Below, one piece after another: positions 18,699-27,865 of a stretch of 64,000 nt of DNA. A program made the translations under genes and the position numbers. The stretch's first letter is position 1, and every line of letters begins with the position of its first letter. A model generated the notes under the pieces. It worked only from the letters and a program-made list of their open reading frames with translations. It was not told the DNA's origin and made no database searches. The DNA is taken from NCBI RefSeq assembly GCF_900116365.1, contig NZ_FPAG01000004.1, positions 141,081 through 205,080 of the forward strand, written 5' to 3'. This DNA comes from Zhouia amylolytica. Its GTDB lineage: Bacteria; Bacteroidota; Bacteroidia; Flavobacteriales; Flavobacteriaceae.

Positions 18699-21600
18699 TT
18701 AAACCTCAATTATTTCTACCTCCTTATCGATAAATACTATAAGTTTTTTTTCCACTTCATATCCAATCGAAATTAGGGCATTGGCATACGTGTTTAACTG
18801 ATTGATATATCGATTGCTCATGGAGCCTGTTTTGTAATCTATTAAAATGACCTTTTGATGCTTTATTACAATCCTGTCCGGCCTCAATGATTTTCCATCT
18901 GAGGTGTATATCTCTCTTTCGTTTAAGATCGTGTATTCATGAGAGTAATAAGGCTCCAGAATTGGGTGCTCCATCAATCTCTTTAATTGATGTTTTACCA
19001 TCTCTTGTTCTTCTTCACGCAAGATGCCTGTTAACAGGCCTTCTTGAATTACCTCTTCGAGTTGTGATGCATATTTTATTTCTGCCAAAAGATTGTGGTA
19101 TAGGTTTCCTCTTTCAATAGCTTCTTGTTGATGCGTCTCCCAAAGCGAACCCGCTTTGGTAACCAGTTTCAGTGAAGACTGATAGGTGGCGTGAACATTA
19201 AACGGAATCACAGGATGGTTATTTTCTGCCGAGACCTTTTCCGACAAAGCTTCATCTGTTGTTCCAAATGAATAATAACACTGTTCATCCGACCATTTTC
19301 CGGTACTCTTAAGGAAATTAATGAACAAACCGGAGAAATAAGATAAGGATTCCTCGCCATTTCTGCTCAGATCCTTACGGGTAATGATGTGCAACTCTTT
19401 AACAGCACGTGTTAAAGCTACGTATAGAACATTAAATTGATCGAGTTCCAGCTTGGTGTGATCATCAGTATACAAAGCTTCCCCTAATTCGCTGTAAGAG
19501 GCCATTTTTTTATTCTTACTGAGCAAGGCTGTTTTGATACCGAAAATATCCTCATTTAAAGGATACCAAATTTTGGGATCAATTTCTTCGTAAATGTTTG
19601 AGTGAGCAAATGGATAAATAACCACAGGAAATTCAAGGCCCTTTGATTTGTGCACCGTCATTAACTGAATAGCATTTAATCCTTCAGGGGCAATAATACT
19701 TAAAACGTCTTTTTTCTTCTCCCAATAAGCTAAAAAATCCGTTATCGATCCACTGTTTTGTTGATTGAATTCTAAAATCACATCCAGAAAATACTGCAGA
19801 TAGGCATCCGAAGAATTGTTCAGTTTGAAGCTGCTGATGGCATAGGAGATGGCGTTGAGTAACGGAAGTTCTGAAAATTCATTGCTGCTAAAACCTTCAC
19901 CCGATAAAAATGAATTAAAATCTTTGAGCCCTTCAATAATATACCCATGTTGGTTTGAAACCTCTTTTTTCTGAGCCAGATAATGAAGTAGCCTTACCTG
20001 CGTTTCCTTATTTTCCGGAACAACACTGAATTGCATTAAATTGATTATAAAATCAATTCTGATGTCGTTCTTCAATAAAAGAGATTCCGATGAAATAATG
20101 GGTATGTTGTGTTCACTTAAAAAATGTGCAATAGCCAATCCTTCCTTCTTTTTTCGGGTGAGAATACAAATGTCCTTAAGGCTGTAACCCTTGGCCTGTA
20201 CAGATTTTATGGTTTCTAATGTGGCCTCGCAGTACGCCTCGTTATCCGAGGTCTCTTTTTCGAGAAAGGTAAGACTGACGTACCCTCCTTTTTTTTGGTT
20301 CGTTTCCTGGTGACTTTTAGTTTCAAACAGATCGCGATATTCAGGTTTGTTCAGATGTTGAGAAACATGCCTGAAGAATGAGTTGTTAAAGTTGACTACC
20401 TCGGTGTAGCTTCTGTAATTCTTTGGTAGATTCTCAACCTGTTTTTCCACTTGAAAAGGATTGTGGCAATTGTATAATTCTATAAATTGTTCGGCTTTTC
20501 CTCCTCTCCATCGGTATATGGCCTGTTTAGCATCTCCCACGATTAATAAACTGCCTTTTTTACCTGCAAGAGATTCACTTTCCAGTGCATTGGCTATTAA
20601 TGGTTGTATGTTTTTCCACTGCATTTCAGAAGTATCCTGAAACTCATCGGCAAAATAGTGCTTGTATTTTTCACCTATACGCTCGTAGATGAAAGGAGCC
20701 GGTTGATTGGCAATGGCTTTGGAGATGATTTCATTAAAATCTGAAATTAGAAGTATGTTTTCTTGCTCCTTTAACTTCTCAAGTTCCTGGTTAATGGCAT
20801 TAAGGAGTGAAAGAGGAACAAGGTTCTTGTAAAAATTGTCTAAAAAGTCTAAATGATAAACTTGTTTTTTGATCGCTAAAAAAGTTTCGTAAAGAACGGA
20901 AACCAGACCGTCAATAGTGGTAGCAATGTCCTCTGAAACGCTCTTTGGATAGAGACTCTTGTTTTCGGACAGGGAATCCTCCAGCTTATTTTCATATAGT
21001 TTATCTAACTCCCCTTGTGATATTTTTTTAAAGTGATTGTATAAAGTGCCTCTGGAGAAACACCTGGCGTCTAAATTATTTTTGTGGAGTAGTGCCAGTA
21101 CCTCTTCTCCTTTTTTTATGATTTCATCCCTTAGGGTGTTTCTTAATTTTTTAATCTGCCTGGTTAAGTCTGCAAAGTCCTTTAAAGATCGATCCCCAAG
21201 TTCGTGAATGTGTTCCAAATGAACTTCATTCATTAGTAGTTTGCCAATTTGATTTAGGTCACGGGTAATATCCCAACTCTTATCGTCATCCGCTTTTTCA
21301 AGTGCAAAATCTATCAATGTTTTCGTAAGGAGTTCTTCATTGCCTGCCTGATAAACTAAATTGTCTACCGCCTGTTGAAGGATCATATCAGTATCAAGGG
21401 CTACCTCAAAATTAGAAGGGAGCTTTAAATCGAAGGCGAAAGTCCTGAGCAATCGATGGTTGAATTTGTCGATAGTTACAATGTCAAAAAAAGCGTAATT
21501 GTGTAATATGCGCTCTAATACTTTTGATGCTCTGGTGTGTAGGGTAATGTTGTCAAGATTAAGCTCTGTTGCCAACGCAGTAAACATATCTGAAGGTTCT

Positions 21601-21821
21601 TCAAGGCATGCTTTGGAAGCAAATTCTTCAAGATTGCTAACAACCCTTGTCTTCATTTCAGCGACAGCTTTATTGGTAAAGGTTATGGCTAAGACCTGCT
21701 TAAAAGTATCAGTGTTATTACTTCCTAAAAGGATTTTCAGATAGTTTTTAACAAGTGTGAAGGTTTTTCCTGAACCTGCAGAGGCATTATAAATAAGAAA
21801 TTGTGGTGAAGTAGCGTTCAA
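18699..21821 (-). CDS. addA: AddA-like UvrD-family helicase/exonuclease
   Basis: The 1040-residue protein has the superfamily 1A helicase motifs in order: Walker A ASAGSGKTFTLV near residue 13, DEFQDTSEMQW (motif II), GDAKQAIYRWRGG (III), TVHKSKGLEFPVVI (V) and VALTRAVKEL (VI). A C-terminal PD-(D/E)XK nuclease follows (GNLYHNLLAEIKY, RPDRIVI, ILIDYKTG). This is the AddA layout, and the AddB-like partner is at 13143-15908. Together they would unwind and resect DNA ends for recombination. Confidence 0.9.
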   Translation of the reverse strand: MNATSPQFLIYNASAGSGKTFTLVKNYLKILLGSNNTDTFKQVLAITFTNKAVAEMKTRVVSNLEEFASKACLEEPSDMFTALATELNLDNITLHTRASKVLERILHNYAFFDIVTIDKFNHRLLRTFAFDLKLPSNFEVALDTDMILQQAVDNLVYQAGNEELLTKTLIDFALEKADDDKSWDITRDLNQIGKLLMNEVHLEHIHELGDRSLKDFADLTRQIKKLRNTLRDEIIKKGEEVLALLHKNNLDARCFSRGTLYNHFKKISQGELDKLYENKLEDSLSENKSLYPKSVSEDIATTIDGLVSVLYETFLAIKKQVYHLDFLDNFYKNLVPLSLLNAINQELEKLKEQENILLISDFNEIISKAIANQPAPFIYERIGEKYKHYFADEFQDTSEMQWKNIQPLIANALESESLAGKKGSLLIVGDAKQAIYRWRGGKAEQFIELYNCHNPFQVEKQVENLPKNYRSYTEVVNFNNSFFRHVSQHLNKPEYRDLFETKSHQETNQKKGGYVSLTFLEKETSDNEAYCEATLETIKSVQAKGYSLKDICILTRKKKEGLAIAHFLSEHNIPIISSESLLLKNDIRIDFIINLMQFSVVPENKETQVRLLHYLAQKKEVSNQHGYIIEGLKDFNSFLSGEGFSSNEFSELPLLNAISYAISSFKLNNSSDAYLQYFLDVILEFNQQNSGSITDFLAYWEKKKDVLSIIAPEGLNAIQLMTVHKSKGLEFPVVIYPFAHSNIYEEIDPKIWYPLNEDIFGIKTALLSKNKKMASYSELGEALYTDDHTKLELDQFNVLYVALTRAVKELHIITRKDLSRNGEESLSYFSGLFINFLKSTGKWSDEQCYYSFGTTDEALSEKVSAENNHPVIPFNVHATYQSSLKLVTKAGSLWETHQQEAIERGNLYHNLLAEIKYASQLEEVIQEGLLTGILREEEQEMVKHQLKRLMEHPILEPYYSHEYTILNEREIYTSDGKSLRPDRIVIKHQKVILIDYKTGSMSNRYINQLNTYANALISIGYEVEKKLIVFIDKEVEIIEV

Positions 21822-21888
21822 TGCGAAAATTTTATTGCAAAATAATGAATCTTTATAAGAACTTAACGAATAATTATACTCGATTCCT

Positions 21889-21896
21889 TAACTTTG
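21889..21896 (+). promoter_or_regulatory. -7 promoter element of sod
   Basis: TAACTTTG matches TAnnTTTG and lies 47 nt before the sod start codon, in the 122-nt divergent region shared with addA. The -33 region is not convincing. Confidence 0.5.
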
Positions 21897-21943
21897 AGCT
21901 AAGATTGATTTACTAATTATTAATTATAAAAAATTATAAAATT

Positions 21944-22552
21944 ATGGCTTTCGAATTACCTAAGTTGCCGTATGCATACGATGCATTGGAACCAAATATA
22001 GATGCACGTACAATGGAGATTCATCATACGAAACATCACAACGGATATACTACTAAATTAAATGGAGCTGTTGAAGGAACTGACCTTGCAGGCAAGTCTA
22101 TTGAGGAAATCCTTACAGGTTTGGATATGAACAACACTGCAGTAAGAAATAATGGTGGTGGGTTTTACAACCATAACTTATTTTGGGAAGTAATGTCACC
22201 AAACGGTGGAGGAGAGCCTTCAGGTGAACTGGCATCAGCAATTAATGATGCATTCGGTTCGTTTGATGCTTTTAAGGAAGCTTTCTCAAATGCTGCAGCG
22301 ACTAGATTTGGATCTGGATGGGCATGGCTTTGTGTTCATAAAGGAGGGAAAGTAGAAATTTGCTCTACAGCAAACCAGGATAATCCCTTGATGCCTGGTA
22401 TTGGATGTGGTGGATTCCCTGTATTGGGGCTTGATGTATGGGAGCATGCATATTATCTGAACTACCAGAACAGAAGACCTGATTATATCTCGTCTTTCTT
22501 TAATGTGATCAATTGGGATAAAGTTGCCGAATTATACGCAGCAAACAAATAA
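21944..22552 (+). CDS. sodA: Superoxide dismutase, manganese type
   Basis: The 202-residue cytosolic Fe/Mn superoxide dismutase shows the four metal ligands: His in HHTKHHNGY, His in FYNHNLFWE, and Asp and His in [11 protein letters not shown]. The residue that distinguishes metal type points to Mn: glutamine is in [12 protein letters not shown], as in E. coli SodA, while the FeSOD glutamine position has glycine (NNGGGFYNH). Metal preference is inference from those residues. It is monocistronic, with its own -7 element and a strong terminator. Confidence 0.95.
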   Translation: MAFELPKLPYAYDALEPNIDARTMEIHHTKHHNGYTTKLNGAVEGTDLAGKSIEEILTGLDMNNTAVRNNGGGFYNHNLFWEVMSPNGGGEPSGELASAINDAFGSFDAFKEAFSNAAATRFGSGWAWLCVHKGGKVEICSTANQDNPLMPGIGCGGFPVLGLDVWEHAYYLNYQNRRPDYISSFFNVINWDKVAELYAANK

Positions 22553-22571
22553 TAATTCTTGTTTAGGAATA

Positions 22572-22601
22572 AAAAATGGCGGGAATCTTCCCGCCATTTT
22601 T
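22572..22601. terminator. Bidirectional terminator between sod and the sugar kinase
   Basis: AAAAATGGCGGGAA and TTCCCGCCATTTTT form a perfect 14-bp stem around TC. A-rich and T-rich flanks let it work on both strands. The stop codon of the reverse-strand kinase (22602-22600) touches its end. Confidence 0.9.
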
Positions 22602-23490
22602 ATTTTCTTCTGAGCGATTCAATCGCTAAGGATGTTAGCTTTGGGTTGGCTCCTTGTCTGGAAGCTACAAGTGCACCAATAGCGCATGCGTAGTCTAGAG
22701 ATTCTCCTGGAGAGACATTGTTGAGAAGGTGCGTTAACAGAGCTCCTAAAAAAGAATCTCCGGCACCCACGGTGTCAACAACGTCGATACTGTATCCCGG
22801 ATGAGCATAAAAAGTGCCATTCCAATAAAGTTCAGCACCCGCGGAGCCCTTGGTGACACAAATTGAAGCAGTGTCTGTTTTTTCGGATATGAATAAGATG
22901 TTCTTTTTGATCTCTGTGTCGGTCGAGCCCATATACTGAGAAAGCTCCAAAAGCTCTTCGTCATTAAACTTGATAAAGTCAGCTTGCTCCATCAGCGTTT
23001 GTAGAATTTCAAAACTGTAATGCGGAGGTCTTAAGTTGACATCAAATGCTTTGAAAGGCGCAATTTCCAGCAAGGCTAATAGCGTTTCCCTAGAGGTTTT
23101 GTCTCTGCAGACCAAGCTTCCAAAAACAATCACATCAGCATTTTTAACAGTTTCCTTACTGGTTTTTGTCAAGACTATTTTATCCCATGCTGCAGGGTGG
23201 TTGATGCTGTAAGAAGCAGTGCCTCGTTTGTCTAAGGTTACCGTTACACTTCCGGTAACTAATTCTTGCTTGATCTGAACTTCATGGGTTTCAACCTTGT
23301 TTTCCTGTAAGAATGAAATTAAACGCTGTCCGTCTGTGTCATCACCAACAGCACTTATCATACTCATGTTGCATCCTAAAGATTGCATCCTGAGCGCAAC
23401 GTTGAGAGGCGCCCCGCCAATTTTCTTTTTATCGGGGAAAACATCCCATAAAATTTCTCCAAAACTGACCCCTTTTAATGTGTTACTCAT
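22600..23490 (-). CDS. PfkB family sugar kinase, fructokinase-like
   Basis: The 296-residue ribokinase-fold protein has GGAPLNVALRMQSLG near the N-terminus (PfkB signature 1) and DTVGAGDSFLGALL near residue 240 (signature 2, with catalytic Asp). FDVNLRPPHY is typical of fructokinases. It probably phosphorylates fructose or a related sugar with ATP. It overlaps the preceding HAD phosphatase gene by 4 nt (ATGA), so the two are translationally coupled. Confidence 0.87.
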   Translation of the reverse strand: MSNTLKGVSFGEILWDVFPDKKKIGGAPLNVALRMQSLGCNMSMISAVGDDTDGQRLISFLQENKVETHEVQIKQELVTGSVTVTLDKRGTASYSINHPAAWDKIVLTKTSKETVKNADVIVFGSLVCRDKTSRETLLALLEIAPFKAFDVNLRPPHYSFEILQTLMEQADFIKFNDEELLELSQYMGSTDTEIKKNILFISEKTDTASICVTKGSAGAELYWNGTFYAHPGYSIDVVDTVGAGDSFLGALLTHLLNNVSPGESLDYACAIGALVASRQGANPKLTSLAIESLRRK

Positions 23491-24275
23491 TGTCCGTGCT
23501 TTAATTCTAAAGCGCTTTTCAGGTCGATGTCTGCTACAGAATTTACAATCATGTCAGGTTTGAACGCATAGTCGTCAAGCATATCGCTTTTAGAGACTCC
23601 GGATAAAGTCAATATGGTTGTATACCCCAATTGGACTCCTCCGAGAATGTCAGTATCCATGGTATCGCCAATAATAATAGTTTCTCTGGCTTCCAATCCG
23701 AGATATTTACGGGCTGCTCGCATCATAACCGGACTTGGTTTGCCTACTGAAAAAGCCTTTTTTCCTGTAGCTTCTTCAATCATGGCAACAACAGCCTTAA
23801 TGCCTAAATTCGACCATCCTTTCTTTTTTGGTGAAGGATCCAGGTTAGTGGCAATTAATTTTGCTCCGGAAAGTATCATGTCTACCGCGTTGTTAACCAT
23901 TTCCAATGTGAAATTTCTTCCTTCGCCGACCACAACGAAATCTGGATTAGAGTTGGCTGTAGTATACCCTTTTTGAAGCAAGCTGGTAGTTAGTCCGCCT
24001 TCTCCCAATACATACGCAGTACCATTAGGTTTCATAAATGAAAGAAAGGAAGCAGTTGCCATTGCACTGGTATAAACGTTTTCTTCCTTTATTTTAATCC
24101 CCATACGAGCTACTTTGTTTACCGTATCAAGTGGAGTGCGCTGACTATTGTTGGTCATAAAAAGAAAAGGAATGTTTTCTTTTTGTAAGGTAGCAATGAA
24201 TTTATCAGCTCCCGGAATCATCTCATCACCACCGTAGATAACACCATCCATGTCGATCAAAAATCCTTTTTTCAT
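23487..24275 (-). CDS. HAD-IIA (NagD-like) phosphatase
   Basis: The 262-residue HAD-superfamily hydrolase has the nucleophile motif LIDMDGVIYGG at the N-terminus, MTNNSQRT (motif II), KKAFSVGKPSPVM (motif III lysine) and IIGDTMDTDILGG (motif IV acids). The NagD subgroup dephosphorylates nucleotides or sugar phosphates. Its stop overlaps the start of the PfkB kinase. A kinase and a phosphatase in one transcript suggests sugar-phosphate homeostasis, which is inference. Confidence 0.88.
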   Translation of the reverse strand: MKKGFLIDMDGVIYGGDEMIPGADKFIATLQKENIPFLFMTNNSQRTPLDTVNKVARMGIKIKEENVYTSAMATASFLSFMKPNGTAYVLGEGGLTTSLLQKGYTTANSNPDFVVVGEGRNFTLEMVNNAVDMILSGAKLIATNLDPSPKKKGWSNLGIKAVVAMIEEATGKKAFSVGKPSPVMMRAARKYLGLEARETIIIGDTMDTDILGGVQLGYTTILTLSGVSKSDMLDDYAFKPDMIVNSVADIDLKSALELKHGQ

Positions 24276-24545
24276 TCGTTGTTGTATTAGGTTGTTTTGT
24301 GTTAAAATAAAATCAGAATAAAGTTACGCATACTCCTTTGTAATTATAACTTATCTGCCCCTTAATTTAATATGAGGGTTTAGATTTTCGATACTTATAA
24401 TTTAGACTCGACGTTAATGAATATATTCTAAAATAAGACCTGGCTTTTTAGAACTTGTACAACCTTTTAAGTATAAGGGTCTTTATTTTTTAATCTACAG
24501 AAGATGTTTTGTATTGGAGTATTTGTTCAGTCGAATGTAATAGAT

Positions 24546-24628
24546 ATAAAAACAGAAAGGCAAGATTTAAATCTTGCCTTTCATACCCCAAATCTTACCA
24601 TGAACTTAACCTACTTATGCTATGGTGA
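24546..24628 (-). ncRNA. Putative small RNA, copy A
   Basis: Read on the reverse strand, a 43-nt block (24628-24586) is identical to copy B 210 bp away. It is followed by a 14-bp terminator hairpin (24582-24555, GAAAGGCAAGATTT and its complement) and TGTTTTTAT. The first bases offer a short outer stem ACCAT/ATGGT. TAAATTTA (24638-24631), close to the -7 consensus, lies 2 nt before the block. No protein gene is placed on it. The 24276-24937 interval holds nothing else that I can name. Confidence 0.6.
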
Positions 24629-24754
24629 TGTAAATTTAATATGTCAGACTATGGTTGTTGAAATAAAACAGATGTAATACTTAAATTTTAGATAAAGTGT
24701 TTTTGGGGTCTTAAAAGAATACGAGTTGTAACTTTTTGATAGTCAACAGAGTGG

Positions 24755-24838
24755 AATAAAAATAAGAAAGGCAGGAATGAATCCTGCCTTTCTTGCCCCA
24801 AATCTTACCATGAACTTAACCTACTTATGCTATGGTGA
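24755..24838 (-). ncRNA. Putative small RNA, copy B
   Basis: The same 43-nt block occurs at 24838-24796 on the reverse strand. It is followed by a 13-bp terminator hairpin (24794-24764, AAGAAAGGCAGGA paired with TCCTGCCTTTCTT) and TATTTTTATT. Compared with copy A, the stem changes GGCAGGA to GGCAAGA on one arm with the matching C-to-T change on the other, which is covariation preserving structure. It lies 100 nt downstream of purF, so it could alternatively act as the purF terminator, but it has its own promoter element. Confidence 0.62.
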
Positions 24839-24841
24839 CAA

Positions 24842-24849
24842 CAAATGTA
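24842..24849 (-). promoter_or_regulatory. -7 promoter element of small RNA copy B
   Basis: On the reverse strand TACATTTG fits TAnnTTTG exactly and ends 3 nt before the conserved block, so transcription would start at its first bases. No good -33 TTTG is visible. Confidence 0.5.
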
Positions 24850-24937
24850 GATTAAAGAGGATTCTCACACCTTATCAATCCGATAAAGTGCAAAAAAATC
24901 CGATGAAATGCATGGTTGAATAAATCTTAATCATATA

Positions 24938-26836
24938 CTAATATGCTCTGTCCTTTTTTCCTTCAAAAAAGTTTATGAATGCACGGTTAACCACGCGATT
25001 CCCGCCCGGAGTGGGGTAATCCCCGGTAAAATACCAGTCGCCCAGATTGTGAGGACAGGCTTTGTGAAGGTTGTCTACAGACTGATAAATGATCTTAACT
25101 TCAGCATTTATGCCTTCCGGACTTAATAATTCACTTATTTTGTCAGAAATTTCTTCGTCGGTAAAAGGCTCATAAATCTTCTTTACTACATTGATCACAT
25201 CCACATCTTTATAATCGATCTGACCCTGGCATTTTTCATATACCTCTTCAACGATATTGTAAGTGTTTCTGTCTTTGTGAAGTTCTAAAGCAGCTCTAAA
25301 TGCAATTAAATCTTCAAGACGTGCCATGTCTATACCATAACAGTCAGGATATCTTATTTGTGGAGCAGAAGAAACTACAACGATCTTTTTAGGGTGTAGT
25401 CTGTCAAGAATTCTTAGAATACTCTTTTTAAGCGTAGTTCCACGAACGATACTGTCGTCAATAATTACTAAATTATCGGTTGGTTTTACAGAACCATAAG
25501 TGATATCGTAAACGTGGGCCACTAAATCATCTCTACTACTGTCTTCCGTGATAAACGTTCTTAGCTTGGCATCTTTAATTGCAATTTTTTCAATACGCGG
25601 ACGAGCAGAAAGGATTTCATGTAGTCTTTCTTTAGTAATGTCAGCGCCTTCCGCCAAAATCAGTTCTTCTTTTCTTTTATTAAGGTAGTTCTGAGCTTGT
25701 TTTACCATTCCATAAAAAGAGGTCTCCGCTGTATTCGGAATGTATGAGAACACGGTATTGTCAAGATCATCGTTAACACTCTCCAAAATTTTAGGAAGTA
25801 AAAGTCTTCCAAGGTTTTTACGTTCTTCATAAATCTCGGCATCACTACCTCTTGAAAAATAAATGCGCTCAAATGAACATGCTTTGCGTTCTAATGGTTT
25901 AAGGATTTTTTTAAAGGCAACACTACCGTTCTTCTTTATGATGATCGCTTTCCCTGGATCTAACTCGTGAACATCTTCAAATTCTACATTAAATACCGTT
26001 TGAATAACAGGTCGTTCCGATGCTACAACTACAACTTCATCATCTTTGTAGTAATAGGCAGGTCTGATCCCTGCAGGATCCCTTAAAACAAAGGCATCAC
26101 CGTGGCCAAGTAAGCCCGCCATAGCATATCCACCATCCCAGTTCTTCGCAGCTTTCCTTAAGATTTTGGCAACATTAAGTCTTTCCGCAATTAAAGGTGA
26201 AGCCTCCATTTTGGTAAAGCCTTCCTTTTTGATCTCCTTGTAAAGCTTGGCAACTGCATCATCTAGAAAATGACCGATTTTTTCCATAACCGTGATGGTA
26301 TCAGCCTTCTCTTTTGGGTGCTGACCCAATTGAACCAGATTGTCAAAAAGCTCATTAACGTTGGTCATGTTAAAATTCCCTGCAACAATAAGGTTACGAT
26401 GCATCCAGTTGTTTTGTCTTAAAAATGGATGTACGCTTTCTATACTGTTCTTTCCAAAAGTACCATAACGAACATGCCCCAACATTACTTCTCCTAAGTA
26501 AGGAGTTTGGCTTTTTAGGGCCGAAATATCGTTTTGATATTCTGGATGCTCAGTTAGGGTGTTGTTTATTCGGGTATTGATCTGATTAAAAATGTCCTGA
26601 ATTGGAGTTTGCTGATTCGAACGCACCCGACTCATATATCTTTCACCGGCCTTCATGTCAAGCTTAATACTGGCGAATCCTGCACCATCTTGTCCTCGGT
26701 TGTGCTGTTTTTCCATCATTAAGTACATTTTATTTATACCATAAAATGCACTTCCATACTTCTCCTTGTAATACTCTAATGGTTTTAAAAGTCTTACCAG
26801 GGCAATTCCACATTCGTGTTTAATAGCGTCACTCAT
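24938..26836 (-). CDS. purF: Amidophosphoribosyltransferase, long form
   Basis: PurF starts purine synthesis by making phosphoribosylamine from PRPP and glutamine. The N-terminal class II glutaminase uses Cys9 (HECGIALVRLL), so an eight-residue propeptide must be removed. It also shows EKQHNRGQDGAGFA and GHVRYGTFG. The phosphoribosyltransferase part has the PRPP loop VIIDDSIVRGTTLK. At 632 residues it is over 100 longer than typical PurF, with extra charged stretches around residues 380-430 and at the C-terminus. It is the last gene of a reverse-strand run with a PfkB kinase and purN. Confidence 0.9.
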   Translation of the reverse strand: MSDAIKHECGIALVRLLKPLEYYKEKYGSAFYGINKMYLMMEKQHNRGQDGAGFASIKLDMKAGERYMSRVRSNQQTPIQDIFNQINTRINNTLTEHPEYQNDISALKSQTPYLGEVMLGHVRYGTFGKNSIESVHPFLRQNNWMHRNLIVAGNFNMTNVNELFDNLVQLGQHPKEKADTITVMEKIGHFLDDAVAKLYKEIKKEGFTKMEASPLIAERLNVAKILRKAAKNWDGGYAMAGLLGHGDAFVLRDPAGIRPAYYYKDDEVVVVASERPVIQTVFNVEFEDVHELDPGKAIIIKKNGSVAFKKILKPLERKACSFERIYFSRGSDAEIYEERKNLGRLLLPKILESVNDDLDNTVFSYIPNTAETSFYGMVKQAQNYLNKRKEELILAEGADITKERLHEILSARPRIEKIAIKDAKLRTFITEDSSRDDLVAHVYDITYGSVKPTDNLVIIDDSIVRGTTLKKSILRILDRLHPKKIVVVSSAPQIRYPDCYGIDMARLEDLIAFRAALELHKDRNTYNIVEEVYEKCQGQIDYKDVDVINVVKKIYEPFTDEEISDKISELLSPEGINAEVKIIYQSVDNLHKACPHNLGDWYFTGDYPTPGGNRVVNRAFINFFEGKKDRAY

Positions 26837-26908
26837 TGCTGTTTTGTTATATTATGGACGTTTCTTAAAAAATAAAACCCCGAAAATTCCAGGGCAGTTG
26901 TTTTACTG

Positions 26909-27835
26909 TTATGATAATTCTATATCAAATTGCGTTAGTTCTTTAAACTGTTGCAATCTCGTATAGACCTCTTTTTTAGTTAAATTTTCCATCCGTTCCG
27001 TTCCGAATTTTTCAACGCAAAACGATGCCAGGTTTGAACCGTGTATGATGGCGTTCTTCATGTTTTCAAATGAAAAATCTTTGGTTTGGGATAAATAACC
27101 CACAAAACCTCCTGCAAACGTGTCACCAGCTCCTGTAGGGTCGTATACGTCCTCTAGAGGTAGGGCCGGAGCAAAAAATACATTTTCATCATTGAACAAT
27201 AAGGCTCCGTGCTCTCCTTTTTTGATCACTACATATTTTGGTCCCATCTCATGAATCTTCTGGGCGGCCTTTACCAACGAATATTCATTTGATAATTGTC
27301 GGGCCTCTTCATCATTGATGGTTATGACGTCTACTTTTGAAATAACCTCTAATAAATCCTCTAAAGTGTTGTCCATCCAGAAATTCATGGTGTCTAAAAC
27401 AATAAGCTTTGGTTTGGTGCTCATTTGTTCAATTACACTCATTTGGACGCTCGGATGTAAATTTCCTAACATAACCACTTCAGCATCCTTGTAATCTTCA
27501 GGGACAATCGGGTTAAATTCGGCAAGAACATTAAGTTGTGTTTCCAAGGTATCTCTGGAGTTCAGATCGTTGTGGTATTTGCCACTCCAGAAAAAGGTTT
27601 TACCTTCTTTGACGATTTCGATACCCGTAGTTTCGATGTTTTTATCCTGCAGCATTTCAAGATAGTCTTCCGGGAAATCACCCCCAACTACAGATACAAT
27701 ATTTGAGTTAATACCGAATTGTGAAGCTGCAAGTCCAATATAAGTTCCTGCCCCTCCAAGTATTTTATCGGTTTTACCAAAAGGAGTTTCAATAGCATCA
27801 AAGGCAACCGTGCCTACTATCAATAATTTGCTCAT
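26909..27835 (-). CDS. PfkB family sugar/nucleoside kinase
   Basis: The 308-residue ribokinase-fold protein has GGAGTYIGLAASQFG at the N-terminus and DPTGAGDTFAGGFVGYL near residue 240 with the catalytic Asp. It is different from the fructokinase-like protein at 22600. Its place 72 nt upstream of purF suggests a role in ribose or nucleoside phosphorylation feeding PRPP or purine salvage, but substrate is not visible in the sequence. Confidence 0.85.
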   Translation of the reverse strand: MSKLLIVGTVAFDAIETPFGKTDKILGGAGTYIGLAASQFGINSNIVSVVGGDFPEDYLEMLQDKNIETTGIEIVKEGKTFFWSGKYHNDLNSRDTLETQLNVLAEFNPIVPEDYKDAEVVMLGNLHPSVQMSVIEQMSTKPKLIVLDTMNFWMDNTLEDLLEVISKVDVITINDEEARQLSNEYSLVKAAQKIHEMGPKYVVIKKGEHGALLFNDENVFFAPALPLEDVYDPTGAGDTFAGGFVGYLSQTKDFSFENMKNAIIHGSNLASFCVEKFGTERMENLTKKEVYTRLQQFKELTQFDIELS

Positions 27836-27865
27836 ACCAGCATTTAAATTTTTTGCAAATATACG

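Noticed and set aside
24585-24628. Shared forward mini-frame beginning MNLTYLCYG in both small-RNA copies
   Set aside because: The frames diverge right after the conserved block, and there is no promoter or ribosome site in that sense; the reverse-strand RNA explains the pattern better.
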